NCBI GenBank assembly: GCA_032690845.1
Contig: CM064424.1
Location: 39,135,511 to 39,199,510 of the forward strand
From: Eleusine coracana subsp. coracana
Taxonomy: Eukaryota; Streptophyta; Magnoliopsida; Poales; Poaceae
Direction of reading: 5' to 3'
DNA: 64,000 bases
Under the pieces are notes generated by a model. The model ran no database searches. It saw nothing but the letters and a program-made list of their open reading frames with translations, and was not told the DNA's origin. Position numbers and translations under genes: made by a program. This document shows positions 34,126-44,810 of the stretch, in pieces (within the stretch, counting starts at the first letter, position 1; each line of letters opens with the position of its first letter).

Positions 34126-35480
34126 ATAAGAGCAGTGTACACCCTATTAGGTGTGAACAGCCTGTGAGGACGGTCGTCGAAACAACCTTGCCGTGCCCAA
34201 CAGCATCATTTCCCTGCACCTATCTGGGTCTGCCGGTCTCCACCACGAAATTGAAGAAGGCCGATCAATTACCGTGGATAGAAAAAATTGGGAACAGATT
34301 ACCCGGATGACAGGCTGCCCTCATGAACATTGCAGGACGGACGGCATGGACAAAATTCGTCTTATCGGCCATTCCCATATATGTGCTCATAGCCATCAAC
34401 GTCCCCAAATGGTTTATCCGGTCAGTGAACAAAATCCGGCGTGGGTTCATATGGAAGGGCCGCGAACAAGCTAATGGTGGTAACTGTCTTGTTGCTTGGG
34501 ACAAGGTGCAATGCCCACTTAATCTGGGCGGACTTGGCTTATGTCATGGGTGCTGCAGATTCGTTGGATATGGTTCCAAAAGACAGATCCTAACAGACCT
34601 TGGAAGAGCCATGACATTCAGGTACACCCAAACGCAATGGCCTTGTTCAAGGTGGCTGTACAGTCCAACGTGGGCAACGGTAACACTACTATATTCTGGA
34701 GTGATCGTTGGCTCTTAGGTTGTTCGTTGTTGGATCTTGCTCCTTCGGTTCTTGAGGCAGTCCCTATCAAGATGCAGCAGCAAAGAACGGTGGCAGAGGC
34801 ACTACAAGATCACGCATGGCCGCAAGATATAAAGGGAGGTCTGTCTTTGATAGGACTGTTTGAGTATTTCCAACGTTGGGACACTTTGCATGAGGTAGCT
34901 CTGACAGAAGAGGAATACTACCATGTCTGGAGATTTGAAGGTTCAGGATCTTTCACTTCCAAGTCTTCCTACAAAGCCTACTATAATGGATCAACCACAT
35001 CTGAACCATGGTGCAGGCTTTGGAAATCTTGGGCACCCCCAAAGTGCAAAGTATTTCTTTGGTTAGCCATTAAAAACAGGGTGTGGATGGCAGATCGGCT
35101 AGCCAAGAGAGGACTTCCTCACCCGAGCCAGTGCCCCCTTTTTGACCAGGAACCGGAAACGGTGCAACACCTGCTCACCACCTGTGTTTTCACGCGGGAA
35201 TTCTGGCATAGGGTTCTAGCACCTCTTGGCCTGCAGGACTCGGGGCCAAGGAGAACAGAGAAGTCATTCTCGGAGTGGTGGCGATGGACGATCAAGCGAG
35301 TAGCAAAACAGAAGAGGAAGGGCATCAATACTATGATTATTTTGGCGGCATGGGCGTTGTGAAAACACAGAAACCTATGTGTTTTTGACAATGCCAAGCC
35401 AAGCATCATAACGCTCCTCCAAACCTTCAGAGAAGAGCTGGTGCCTTGCAGGGGCACGTGGCTTGCGAGCTCTTGCCTCT
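34126..35480 (+). pseudogene. LINE-1 ORF2, RT C-terminal and zf-RVT part
   Basis: Resumes RT with IRCEQ, CPTASFPCTYLGLPVSTTKLKKAD and the thumb region (AIPIYVLIAINVPKWFIR). The open frame 34541-35362 carries RVWMADRLAKRGLPHPSQC then H-L-T-T-C of the zf-RVT zinc region. A stop near 35360 precedes KHRNLCVFDNAKPS. Stops and frameshifts occur near 34309 and 34540. No RNase H follows. Confidence 0.88.
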
Positions 35481-35690
35481 AGTCATGGTGATAGCCTAGG
35501 CTAGATTAGTCCTAGTGTTTGGGTTGGTCAGGTCCTTTCTAAGTGTGCGTGTTTTTCAGTTTCTTTTTCCATGTGTTCAACCCCTTAGGGCTCGGCTCGG
35601 ACTAAGGAGGTGATGATGTACAGGGCCGGCTTTCTCTCTTTTAATGCAATGATACACAGCTCTCCTACGTATTCGAGAAAAAAAAAAGGA
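35481..35690 (+). other. LINE-1 3' UTR and poly(A)
   Basis: Ends ACGTATTCGAG plus about ten A. The same ending (GCGTATTTGAG plus A) closes LINE-4 at 50820. Confidence 0.85.
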
Positions 35691-36029
35691 ATAGAAGCAA
35701 CATTGGTTCAGCAAAATTGAAACATATGTACCATGCAAACATTTGAGTACACATGGAGGAACCGTTTTGTAATGAAAGTGGTTAATACATGATGAACATT
35801 CGCAAAAAATCAAGATGGAACAATTGAAAAGACAAGAGGGAACAATTGCACACATATAATGGAACAATATCAGAATGATAGAATACCAGAACTCATGACA
35901 GCTAGCTAGTTACTCAAATATTCCATCAATAGCATTTTTAAATTTCAAATAACACAAGGAGGCAGTTACATCATTCTGCACATAATGTTGAGACCCAAGC
36001 TTCAGGAACAACACACAACAAAAGTCTAC
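35691..36029. other. MULE intergenic DNA between two LINEs
   Basis: AT-rich; contains GGAACAATTG-type motifs (about 35817-35870) also present at 14770-14880 and in the Ulp1 introns. No ORF. It should lie between the 3' ends of the convergent transposase and Ulp1 genes. Confidence 0.6.
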
Positions 36030-36059
36030 TTTTTTTTTTTTTGAGCAGATTGCAAGAGC

Positions 36060-38405
36060 TTATATTATCTCACAATTGGAATTACAATCTTTGGTAAGAG
36101 CGTATTTTAAGAAGTCTGGAGCTACGCTCTCCCAATTACAAGCAGCATTCCCCGGTGTAGCAAATTTAGCACAACCATGTGCAGCCATATTTGCCTTCCG
36201 GTTTGTATAACAAAAATTCAGAGAAAGAAAACAAGTATTCAACTCTTGCACGTCATGCCAAATGCTCGATATAGCAGAGCGTGCCCTTTCTTGTGTCGCC
36301 ATCATGTTCAGAACCACGGCACAGTCAGATTCCACAATGATTCTGTTGGCGCCTGATTCTTTAGCCATTATCATTCCATCCCGGACTGCTAGTGCTTCTG
36401 CAAAGGAAGCATCCTCCATGTGATCGTACCACCTTGCTTGAGCTCTCACTAATGTGCCTTCATGGTTTCTTAGCACAGCACCCGTGCCTCCTAAACTCGA
36501 CATCATATAAAATGCCCCATCGGTATTCAACTTCAGATAGCCAACTTCTGGCGGTCTCCAACCTATAATTACCTTCTCTTTTGGAGGCTCATTCTGATGG
36601 ATTTGAAATACATCATCCACCATTCTTGTGACAAATTTGGCCGCCTTATAGGGACTCCAAGTTTCATTGCCATGTCGGCGACTGTTACGTCCTGTCCACA
36701 ACGACCAGCAGCAGCATGCTATAAGAGCCTTGTCATCGGGTTTACATACTTGCCCGACTAGCAAGTCTTTTGCCCATGTATCCGGATGCAACAGTGGCGG
36801 CTTAATGGAGGTCAGATCTTTGATACATTCCCAGAATCTAAAAGCATACGTGCACTCAAACATAGTGTGATATATTGACTCTAATTCATTTCCACAATCT
36901 GGACAGAAGCTTTCCTTAGCTATATGCCGTTGAGATAAAATTGACTTAGCCGGAAGGAACTCATGGATTGCTCTCCACCAGAAAATTCGAACTTTTGGTG
37001 GTACTTTCATCTTCCATAGATGTTTCCACCACTGACCTGGGCCTTCAGAACTCGCTGGTGAGTTTTCTGCATAATCCTTCTCTGCGATTTGCATGTCCTT
37101 TAGCAGTCTATAAGCCGACCGTACAGAATAAACACCATTCTTTTCATAGGCCCAAGCACGTATATCTTCCATAAGATTGTTGCTTAGTTTAATCTTCAAA
37201 ATCCCATCAATATCCAAGGGAGTAAAATTTTCCTTTAGTTTATCAACATCCCATTCTCTTTCTCTTTGCTTTATCAGGTCAGCAACAGTATTTGCACTAG
37301 CTGTATCAAGTCTGCCAATAGGCTTCATAGAAACGTTTGAAGGAATCCAGTGATCATTCCACACATCAACTGATACACCCGACCCTATACGTTTTATCAT
37401 ACCACTCGACAGAATATCTCTACCATGCAAGATAGCTCTCCAAGTGACAGTACTTCTTTTTCTTCTAGTTGCTGAAAGGAAATCTGAATTGGGATAGTAT
37501 TTACCTTTCAACACCTTACTGCATAACGAATCAGGATTTGTAACTAATCTCCATCCTTGTTTGCCAAGAAGGGCTTGATTGAATAATTTCATCTCTCGAA
37601 AACCCATACCACCATTGCCCTTGGCTTTTGTAAGTTTTGGCCATTGCAGCCAATGAATTCTATGGTTATCAAGTGAGCTACCCCACCAGTAATTGGATAT
37701 GTACGTGGTAATTCGTTGACACAATTTTGCAGGGAGCTTGAAACAACTCATTGAATATGTGGGAACTGCCTGAGCTATTGATTTCAGTTGCACTTCTCTG
37801 GCTGCACAGCTCATCTGTCTCTCTGCCCATCCATTCACCGAGTTGCGAACCCGATCACCCACATAATCAAACACCCCATTCATAGATCTCCCAACAGCAG
37901 TCGGAAGGCCCAAGTAGCGCTCCCCCAAAGCTTCCATAGAAATATCCAAGATAGAGTGAATGGATCCTTTGACTTCGTCATCTGTATTTGGGCTGAAAAA
38001 TATTGCTGATTTCTGTTTATTAACAAGCTGACCTGATGCTTTGTTGTAGTCATCTAGGATGGAAGCCACCCTTTGTGCACTTCTATCTGTTGCCTCCGAA
38101 AAAATCAGACAGTCATCAGCAAAAAGTAAGTGAGAAATCCATGGTGCATGTCTACTGACTCTCAATCCTCTCGCAATAAAATTAGGGCCACTATTCTTCA
38201 ACATCGAGGTCAGTCCTTCTGCACATATTAGGAAAAGGTATGGGGAAATAGGGTCCCCCTGTCTAATACCTCTAGTCGGTTTGAAAGTCTCTGAAAAAAC
38301 CCCATTCACGCGCACTGAAAAGCTCACTGAAGTGACACACATCATAACCAGATTTACCCAGCCTTCTGCAAATCCCAGTGCAATCATGATTGAGTATAGA
38401 TAAGC
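36060..38405 (-). pseudogene. LINE-2 ORF2: RT, zf-RVT and RNase H
   Basis: Open for about 780 codons without a stop. Order: RT from YLYSIMIALGFAEGW, PTRGIRQGDPISPYLF, catalytic LLFADDCLIF, GERYLGLPTAVGRS; zf-RVT near WKMKVPPKVRIFWWRAIHE and C..C..H..C (CPDCGNELESIYHTMFEC); RNase H near LKLNTDGAFY, AEALAVRDGM and VESDCAVV. The C-terminal RNase H is a known plant L1 feature. The upstream 25 codons of the open frame (38406-38480) are LINE-3 sequence, not RT. With the RT N-terminus and endonuclease separated, it cannot act. Confidence 0.93.
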
Positions 38406-38693
38406 CAAAACAAGAGTTGGAAACCCACACATGGATCGCTCCTGCTCCCGTTCGGCTCGCTCCCGCTCACCCCCGCTCATCCCCTCACCCCAGCTTACCG
38501 CCGGCGTTTGCCTCGCCGGTTACCCACCCGCACCTCAACGCACCTAGCGGCCGGTGCTAGCTTTGCCGGTCTCTTGTTTACGTTACGTCTCCGCCGCTTC
38601 TACTCGCCCTTGCTCCGCTCACCACCATCCACCACCCCCTGCACACCTACAAGCTTCCACCCTCATCGCCAGTGCTACGGCAACTAGGCTCCA

Positions 38694-40004
38694 ATGGCTG
38701 GTGATCGTCCAAGCAACTTGCCGAAAGACTGGGATGTCTCGCATGGAAAGAAGTTTGAAGCTGAAATCACCTCAAAGGTGGGAACCCAGATCCACTACCC
38801 CAAGTCATCGGCCAAGGGAAGCTTCTTCATGCTTGCTGCCTTCAGGCGCTACACATTCCGTCTCAGTGAAGAAACGGTCGGTCATGCTCTGCACACTGTA
38901 CTTGGTGGTTCTCCCACTTGCTTTCATGTTTGCTTGGCCTCTGAGAGACATTTTCGTTTCTAGGTGGCCTCAAAAGCCGTTGGTCTTTTAGTGCATGATT
39001 TGCGTCGTGTTACCACGAAGCATTTTGATGTTTACTTCCATCTCTGGAGAGATGGTGGTGCTAACTGGGAAAAAGATAATAAAACTTGGGAGAAGGCTGA
39101 GGAGGATCAATGGACTCTGGTTCAGAGTAGAAAGGGAAAAAGGGCTGCTGCCAAACGAGTTACTTTTGCGAGTCCATTGAACCAGCCACCTCCGAAGAAA
39201 AAGTCCCAGCAATCTTTGCATTCTAGAGTCTTAAAATTTGGTAGATTTTTCTATGAGGTGCCATGTGAGGAGGTTTCTTCTTCCTCAAGCTCTCTTTCCT
39301 CAGCAATGGAGAACCCAGGCCAGGATTTTCAAATTTCCAACAGTGCAGCAGAGGGTAATAGTGAGAGTAGAGCACCAGAGAAGCCTAACTGGTTGCATAT
39401 CCCAGAGAAAACGGATTCTTCAGCTACAGCAAAGGAGACTGTAAAGACCTCTGACGATGCACGGTCTGCTAGAGAACCCCGTTGGGGGAGAATCCATCAG
39501 CAAGATACTCTCAGCTCAGATAAGATCAAGCATTCGTCCCCTGAAGTCAACTCTCAACGACAAATTGACCAATGCTGCTTCAGATGTTTGAGTCCGGGCC
39601 ACTATGTCAGGGACTGCAAAGGCAGCATACGATGCCGCAATTGCTTCTCCTATGTGCACATTGCAAGGCACTATTTTAGGAGGGGGGTTAATGCAAAGCA
39701 GAGGTGGCAGAGGAAATTAAGCCCTCAAAGCACGGGACTTATTTTGAGTTGCCTCGTTGAGCATGCCAACTCCCCACCACACCAAGCCCCCTCGGCTCAG
39801 AGGGACTCCTCACCTTCTCATCCAAGAGATGTTCTGCATTCACCTTCCGAGCCCAAGGAAAACCCTGACTCACTTCTGATAGCTTCAACAATACACCCCT
39901 CCCGCGGCGACGCTGCTACGCCCATGGCAAACTTCGCCATTGATCCTTCGCGATTCATCCCGCAAGGCTTCCAAGTTCAAGACGGGGGAGACGATCGTCT
40001 GTAG
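38694..40004 (+). pseudogene. LINE-3 ORF1, N-terminal part with zinc knuckle
   Basis: Met at 38694 (MAGDRPSNLPKDWDV). One frame to 40004 with a single TAG at 38961-38963, probably CAG in the ancestor. Features: RRYTFRLSEETVGHALHT, then ASKAVGLLVHDLRR and DVYFHLWRDGG, a pattern I recognise from grass L1 ORF1s; a basic linker; and CCFRCLSPGHYVRDC then CRNCFSYVHIARHY (second knuckle with a changed last Cys). Likely an RNA-binding protein. Confidence 0.82.
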
Positions 40005-42043
40005 CGTATCTACGTCAACCTACCTGGGCCGGTCCGCCGCCATCATAAGGAGTTCACCATCGCCGTGATAGATCAAGAGCTGCAGCCACAACAGAGGACA
40101 ACGCTTATGCATGCTATCAGCCACTACTTAGAAGAAGAGGTACATCTCTCGGTTCTGTCATACAACCATCACCCGCATGGCGTAGGATTGTACCAGATGA
40201 GAAGTGCCTTGCAGAGAGAGCAGATAATGATTAGAAATCCTCACTTGATCAATGGTGTAGTGGTACAGTTCCTTAAGCATGACCATGGTCTGAACTATAG
40301 GGATTGTCCCTACTCTAGGAAAGGTTGGCTTGTACTGCTTGGATTTCCTTTGGATTACATGGACAGTAGATCCATAGAAACTGCTTGCTCAGGCTTCTCT
40401 AAAATCCTGAATTGGTATGATAATCCTAGAGATAAGGCTAGAGTCTTGGTTGAGTGCATGTATGACAGTGTCATTACTATCCCAAGAAGCCTTGTCCTCA
40501 GAATAGGATATGATTGGGGAGGTGAAGGAAGGTCATGGACTGTTCCAGTTTATATCCTCGATAATGAATTCCTTGACGTGTTGTCGGCTGATGAAGACCT
40601 GCCCCCTCCCAACAATGGCAACCCTCACCCTGTCAATGAGCATGAGCTGCTGGCAGACATGCAAATGGCAGAGCATGTCAATAACTTGTTCAATGAACAC
40701 CAAGATCAGCAAAACGAGGACAATCAGCAGGATCAGGGTTGGGATGCATGGGAACAAGCAGCACAACAGCAGCAGCTGGCACCCTTGCCAGACCAGGACC
40801 AGCATTCAGTTGTTTCATCTGCATCAGTTTAGGAATCTGTCTAGGGCGGCCGGAAAGACAAATCATGATGGGCCAGGGCCTAGTACAGCAACAGGAAGCA
40901 ATGCAACAACAACCTTATGTGAACCCTCATGCCATGCAGCTCGAAGACTTCAACTAGCCAGAATATCTACCAGCACTTGGGGAAGATCAGGAGCAACAAA
41001 TCCAAGGAATGGACATTGATGTCCAGCAGGGTCATGCACAACATCCTCACGACCCCAATGTCGACCAGCAGCATGAAGAGCAAGACATTGAACAACAAGT
41101 GACTGAATAGCCACAGCAAGCTCCACAGCTGGATAGGAACAATTGGCAAATTGTCCCATATAATATGCCTCATGTAGGAGAAAGGAACCAATCTGAAATT
41201 GGGACAAGTAGCAAACAGAAGACCCCAGCACCAACAATGGCACAGGAACTCATGTCCATGATTCAGAAGGCATTTCAAGCAAATGCTACTCCTCATACTC
41301 AGCAACCTGATCAGCAACAGATCAGTCTTTGACAGGCTATCCACCCTCTGGCAGCAAACTTGCAATTTACATTCCCTCCAAACCCCCTCAGAGACTTACA
41401 CCTGCCTCTACAAGCTCTCTCAGCCGACACTCCAAGCAGGAACAATACTACAGATGACACTCTACTGAGCATCACTCAAGGGGTGTCACAAGCAGCTATC
41501 ACAAAAAACAAGAAGAGTACCAAGGAAGACATTGTGTATCGTAGGAAGAGGTACAACATCTTAAAGCACGTGCAAGGCAGAATCATTGAGAAGACATATT
41601 CCAGGAAAAATAGGGGCAGGAAGAGGAAAACAGAGCAAGCCATTACTCTGCATATCAACACCCCAATGACTGATGCAGGATTGAGGAGAAGCCCAAGACT
41701 GCTCATGATAGCTCAGGGTCATAGGCAGGTTCAGATACCAAGCTCTAGAAATGTACGTACCAGAAGCTGCAGCCCGGCTGAAGGCCTCCAGAGTGTGTCC
41801 TCTATTGTTGGTATCTCTCCTCTTACTGCTGATGATATGTTCTCTGGTCCAGCTAAATTCCCAATAGCCAAAGAAATTGAGGACAGCCCAGAGCCTTTTC
41901 CCGCAATCCCACTGCAGGTAATCCAGCAAGTAGCAGTTGAGAGATGTGGCTTATCTCCTGTGGAGGTGGACACAGAGTTGCTGATGGAAGACACGGCCAA
42001 CAAGACAACAACCGAAGATGTTCCAGGCAGCTCAGCTGGGTGA
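40005..42043 (+). pseudogene. LINE-3 ORF1, C-terminal part
   Basis: The frame shifts near 40000; 40065-40832 encodes RTTLMHAISHYLEEEVHLSV, then VQFLKHDHGLNYRDCPY and KGWLVLLGFPLDYMDS, a conserved grass LINE ORF1 region. An Asn/Gln/Asp-rich segment follows. After stops near 40830-41340, 41360-42043 continues with RKRYNILKHVQGR, a basic GRKRKTEQA and RRSPRLL. The ancestral ORF1 was about 1100 residues. Confidence 0.72.
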
Positions 42044-42509
42044 CCACAACAAGTCAATGAATAGTACAACAGAAGCTTTTGGGGGAAGAGAGGGACAAGA
42101 TGAAGTCATTAGTGTATTTTGTTGTCGTACTGGCTGCTTTTGTAATACTATTATTACCTATGTACTGTATGATAGTCCTATCATGGGGATAGGCTTGGAA
42201 GCTGCACACTCTGGGGTAGAGACATCAGTAACTTTAAGTTGGAATGCCAGCTATGTGCTTCAGCAACTTCATGTTCATGTTGTGTATACCTTGTTCTGCT
42301 ATGACATGCTTTTGCATCATCAAGCGTCTACCACACACATACACCTGCCACGGCTCTCAACAGCGATACAACAACGTCACACAAGCTTTCATAATTCAGC
42401 TAACCTCTGTGAGGCACAAGCTCAACAGTCAACAACAAAGGTTACCCATGGATAGTACACACCAACAACAACCAAATACCACTTCTCATTCTCATGACAA
42501 TACCAGCAG

Positions 42510-43566
42510 AAGCTGGAATGTCCTAAACTGGAATGTCAGAGGCTTGAATGCAGAAGACAAACAAAGGGCAGTTAGATCAAAAATTGATGAGTGCCTGTGC
42601 GGTGTATTGTCTGCAGGAAACAAAGCTACAACACATTGACCACTCCACAATCAGGAAATGGGCGCCCAAACGATTCAACCAGTTTGTTTATCAACCTTCA
42701 CAAGGGCAGTCGGGAGGTATAATAATTGGATGGGTAGGAAACATGTTCACAGGGTAGATAGTGCACAACCTCAAATATGCAGTGATTGCCTAGCATGGGC
42801 TTATGAATACCTGCATATGTGCCACCAATCCAGAGAAGGTATCATAATTCTAAAGTTGGACTTTGAAAAGGCATTTGACACTGTGGAGCACTCGGTCATT
42901 ACCGAAATGCTGTCTCACCTGGGTTTCGATGACAAATGGACCAACTGGGTGCAGAACATTCTCAACTCTGCCACTACATCCATCCTCCTAAATGGAGTAC
43001 CAGGGAATTCATTCAAATGCAAAAGAGGGGTCAGGCAGGAGGACCCCTTATCACCTCTCCTGTTTGTTCTGGCAGCTGATTTGCTACAAGTAATAGTCAA
43101 CAAAGCACTCAACCTCGGACTGTTAACAAAACCACTGGAGTGCACAAATGAACAAGACTTCCCAATTGTGCAGTATGCAGATGACACCATCCTTATTATG
43201 AAGGCATCCCAGAGGCAGGTATTCTATCTAAAAGCAATATTACAGTCATTTACAATGTCCACTGGACTAAAGGTTAATTTTGTAAAGTCCTGTATGGTGC
43301 CAATCAACATAAACCAAGAACAGACAGAGCTACTTGCAGCTACTTTTGGTTGCTCAATTGGCACCCTTCCCTTCACATACTTGGGACTGCCATTAGGCAT
43401 AACAAAACCAACAATAGAGGATCATGGGCCGATCATCAGCAAGATTGAAAGGAAATTGTCGGTTACTAGTAGATTTTTATCACTAGTAGAAAGAGTTACA
43501 TATGTTAACTCTGCAGTAAGATCCATACCAGTCTATGCCATGTGCACAATCAAACTTCACACAACA
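42510..43566 (+). pseudogene. LINE-3 ORF2, endonuclease start joined to RT
   Basis: Endonuclease start WNVLNWNVRGLNAEDK and a broken ETKLQH (frameshift near 42595), then SQGQSGGIIIGW to about 42757. From 42765 the sequence is RT: SDCLAWAYEYLHMCHQSREG, LKLDFEKAFDTVEH, KRGVRQEDPLSPLLF and catalytic VQYADDTILIM near 43171. The rest of the endonuclease and RT N-terminus (several hundred codons) is missing. RT is open to the junction at about 43566. Confidence 0.87.
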
Positions 43567-43870
43567 GTTGTTTAGCTCCCAGACCATCAGCCACAAGTGT
43601 TACGTCAATATGAGATTTAGACTTGTTGCTAGTGATGACTGTTACACTTCTTTTCCATAACAAAATTAGCCCACCACTTCTCCCATCTGCAGACACCACT
43701 TCGGCATTAGGAAATCCTAGTGAGTGCTTGAGACGTGAAGCCTTCTCCTTATCCAATTTTGTTTCCATTAGAAAAACCACCTCAGGTCCCAAAGTATCCA
43801 CAAGATTGTGGAGTTCTTGAACTGCCGCGAGGCCCCCACAGCCTCGGCAGTTCAAACTTAAAATTTTCAT
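43560..43870 (-). pseudogene. LINE-2 ORF2, endonuclease N-terminus
   Basis: MKILSLNCRGCGGLAAVQEL, then PEVVFLMETKLDKEKA and GRSGGLILLWKRSVTV, the start of an apurinic-type endonuclease. It stops after about 100 codons at the LINE-3 junction. Correct position just 3' of LINE-2 ORF1. Confidence 0.9.
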
Positions 43871-44070
43871 TGTGCCCAGCAGAGCTGCCTAGCAGCCTCC
43901 GCCGATCGTGCAATTTGATTAGTGTTAGAGACCTTTTGTTTCTTGGGTTGGTCTTCAAGTTCACCCACATTTTCCTCTCTTCCTGTTTCAGTTTCCAGCT
44001 TGTTCTTCATGCCTTTAACCAAACCTGATGGCACCACTGCCAATAAATCATTCGGTAGCAGATGCAGATC

Positions 44071-44645
44071 TTAATTAACGGTACCCCTTCTCATATTTGG
44101 TTCTTTTGGTTGCTTGCGTTTCCTTTGAATCACTATTCTTTCCTCAACCAACGTCTTTGCCATATATTCCTTTCTAACTTCTTGCGAAGAATTCCTCATA
44201 TTCTCATCATTAGGAGGATGCTGCTTATTACCAAACGGACGGCCGGCATTGGTGGAGCTCCCATATGCTTCTGCAGCTGCAGCTGAAAAACTAGCCATCT
44301 TCTTCTTTCGATCGTCTGGTGCCCGTAGTTTGATGTCATATGGTAGTTTACCAACAGCATTTCTCGGCATCGGCGTCGGGCATTCTATCTCTGTATGTCC
44401 CATCACACCACATGAGAAGCAATATATGGGTAACTTCTCAAATTGTATATCAAACAAGTCAGGTTGCCCCGATCGGTCTGTTTTGAGAAGAACACCTCTT
44501 CGGAGCGGTTTATCAATTTCCACCGCTACTCTAGCTCTTAGAAAAGGACCACTTGCTTTACCATCTGCATCTGTGTCTATCTTTACCACTGAACCAATCA
44601 AAGACGCAGCCCTGGATCCACGTTTTTCATTCATCCAGTGACCCT
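44071..44645 (-). pseudogene. LINE-2 ORF1, DUF4283/zf-CCHC part, 5'-truncated
   Basis: Open from about 44640. Reads HWMNEKRGSRAASLIGS, EIDKPLRRGVLLKTD, LPIYCFSCGVMGHTEIEC (CCHC knuckle) and a Lys-rich tail. The N-terminus normally found upstream is absent. Binds element RNA in related LINEs. Confidence 0.87.
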
Positions 44646-44810
44646 AATACATTCTAATCTACTTTATGCTCCGAACCTTGTCAGGGTCAATCTCATTGGA
44701 AGGACAGGTAAGTATCTTGTGAGCGACAAGCTTTCAAAATTTGGAAATATAATCCTGAAATGGATAAAGTACAACATTAGCCATTGAAACTGCTAGGCGC
44801 ATCTTGTGAG

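Larger units (their letters stand above)
14896..35690 (+). mobile_element. L1-type LINE-1, split by three other elements
   Basis: LINE pieces are about 14896-15280, 18212-18415, 27332-31884 and 34126-35690, with duplicated bits at 33017-33172 and 33425-33780. It carries ORF1 with two zinc knuckles and ORF2 with endonuclease, RT and zf-RVT, and ends in a 10-A tail (35681-35690). Its 3' end TCTCCTACGTATTCGAG matches LINE-4 (44792-50831), so the two are one family. It lacks the C-terminal RNase H that the - strand LINE has. It sits in MULE DNA between the transposase and Ulp1 genes. No convincing target duplication was found. Confidence 0.88.
38406..43566 (+). mobile_element. L1-type LINE-3, 3'-truncated, inside LINE-2
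   Basis: Starts with a C-rich 5' UTR (about 38406-38690), then ORF1 (38694-42040) and ORF2 (about 42510-43566). It stops in the RT thumb without 3' UTR or poly(A), directly against LINE-2 endonuclease sequence at about 43566. A deletion that removed both the LINE-3 3' end and the LINE-2 endonuclease-RT linker explains this. No target duplication is left. Confidence 0.82.
36030..44657 (-). mobile_element. L1-type LINE-2 (with RNase H), split by LINE-3
   Basis: On the - strand: ORF1 from about 44640, ORF2 start 43870, then a jump to RT at about 38405, RNase H, 3' end and poly(A), seen as T run 36030-36042. ORF1 begins within the DUF4283/zinc region, so the 5' end is truncated. A possible short target duplication TCTAC (36025-36029 and 44658-44662) places the insertion at the Ulp1 stop codon. 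About 350 codons between endonuclease and RT are missing at the LINE-3 junction. Confidence 0.8.

Noticed and set aside
31840..34310. Several ORFs (for example 32734-33690, 33912-34310) on + and their - strand counterparts
   Set aside because: They run across CACTA subterminal repeats and duplicated LINE pieces. The repeated CRV/HGK-type residues come from translating TTTGCCGTGTG repeats, not from a protein.
14870..35730. Target duplication of LINE-1 (similar GAAATAGGTAGAACATT at left, GGAATAGAAGCAACATT at right)
   Set aside because: Too many mismatches and not adjacent to the LINE ends; more likely related MULE repeats.
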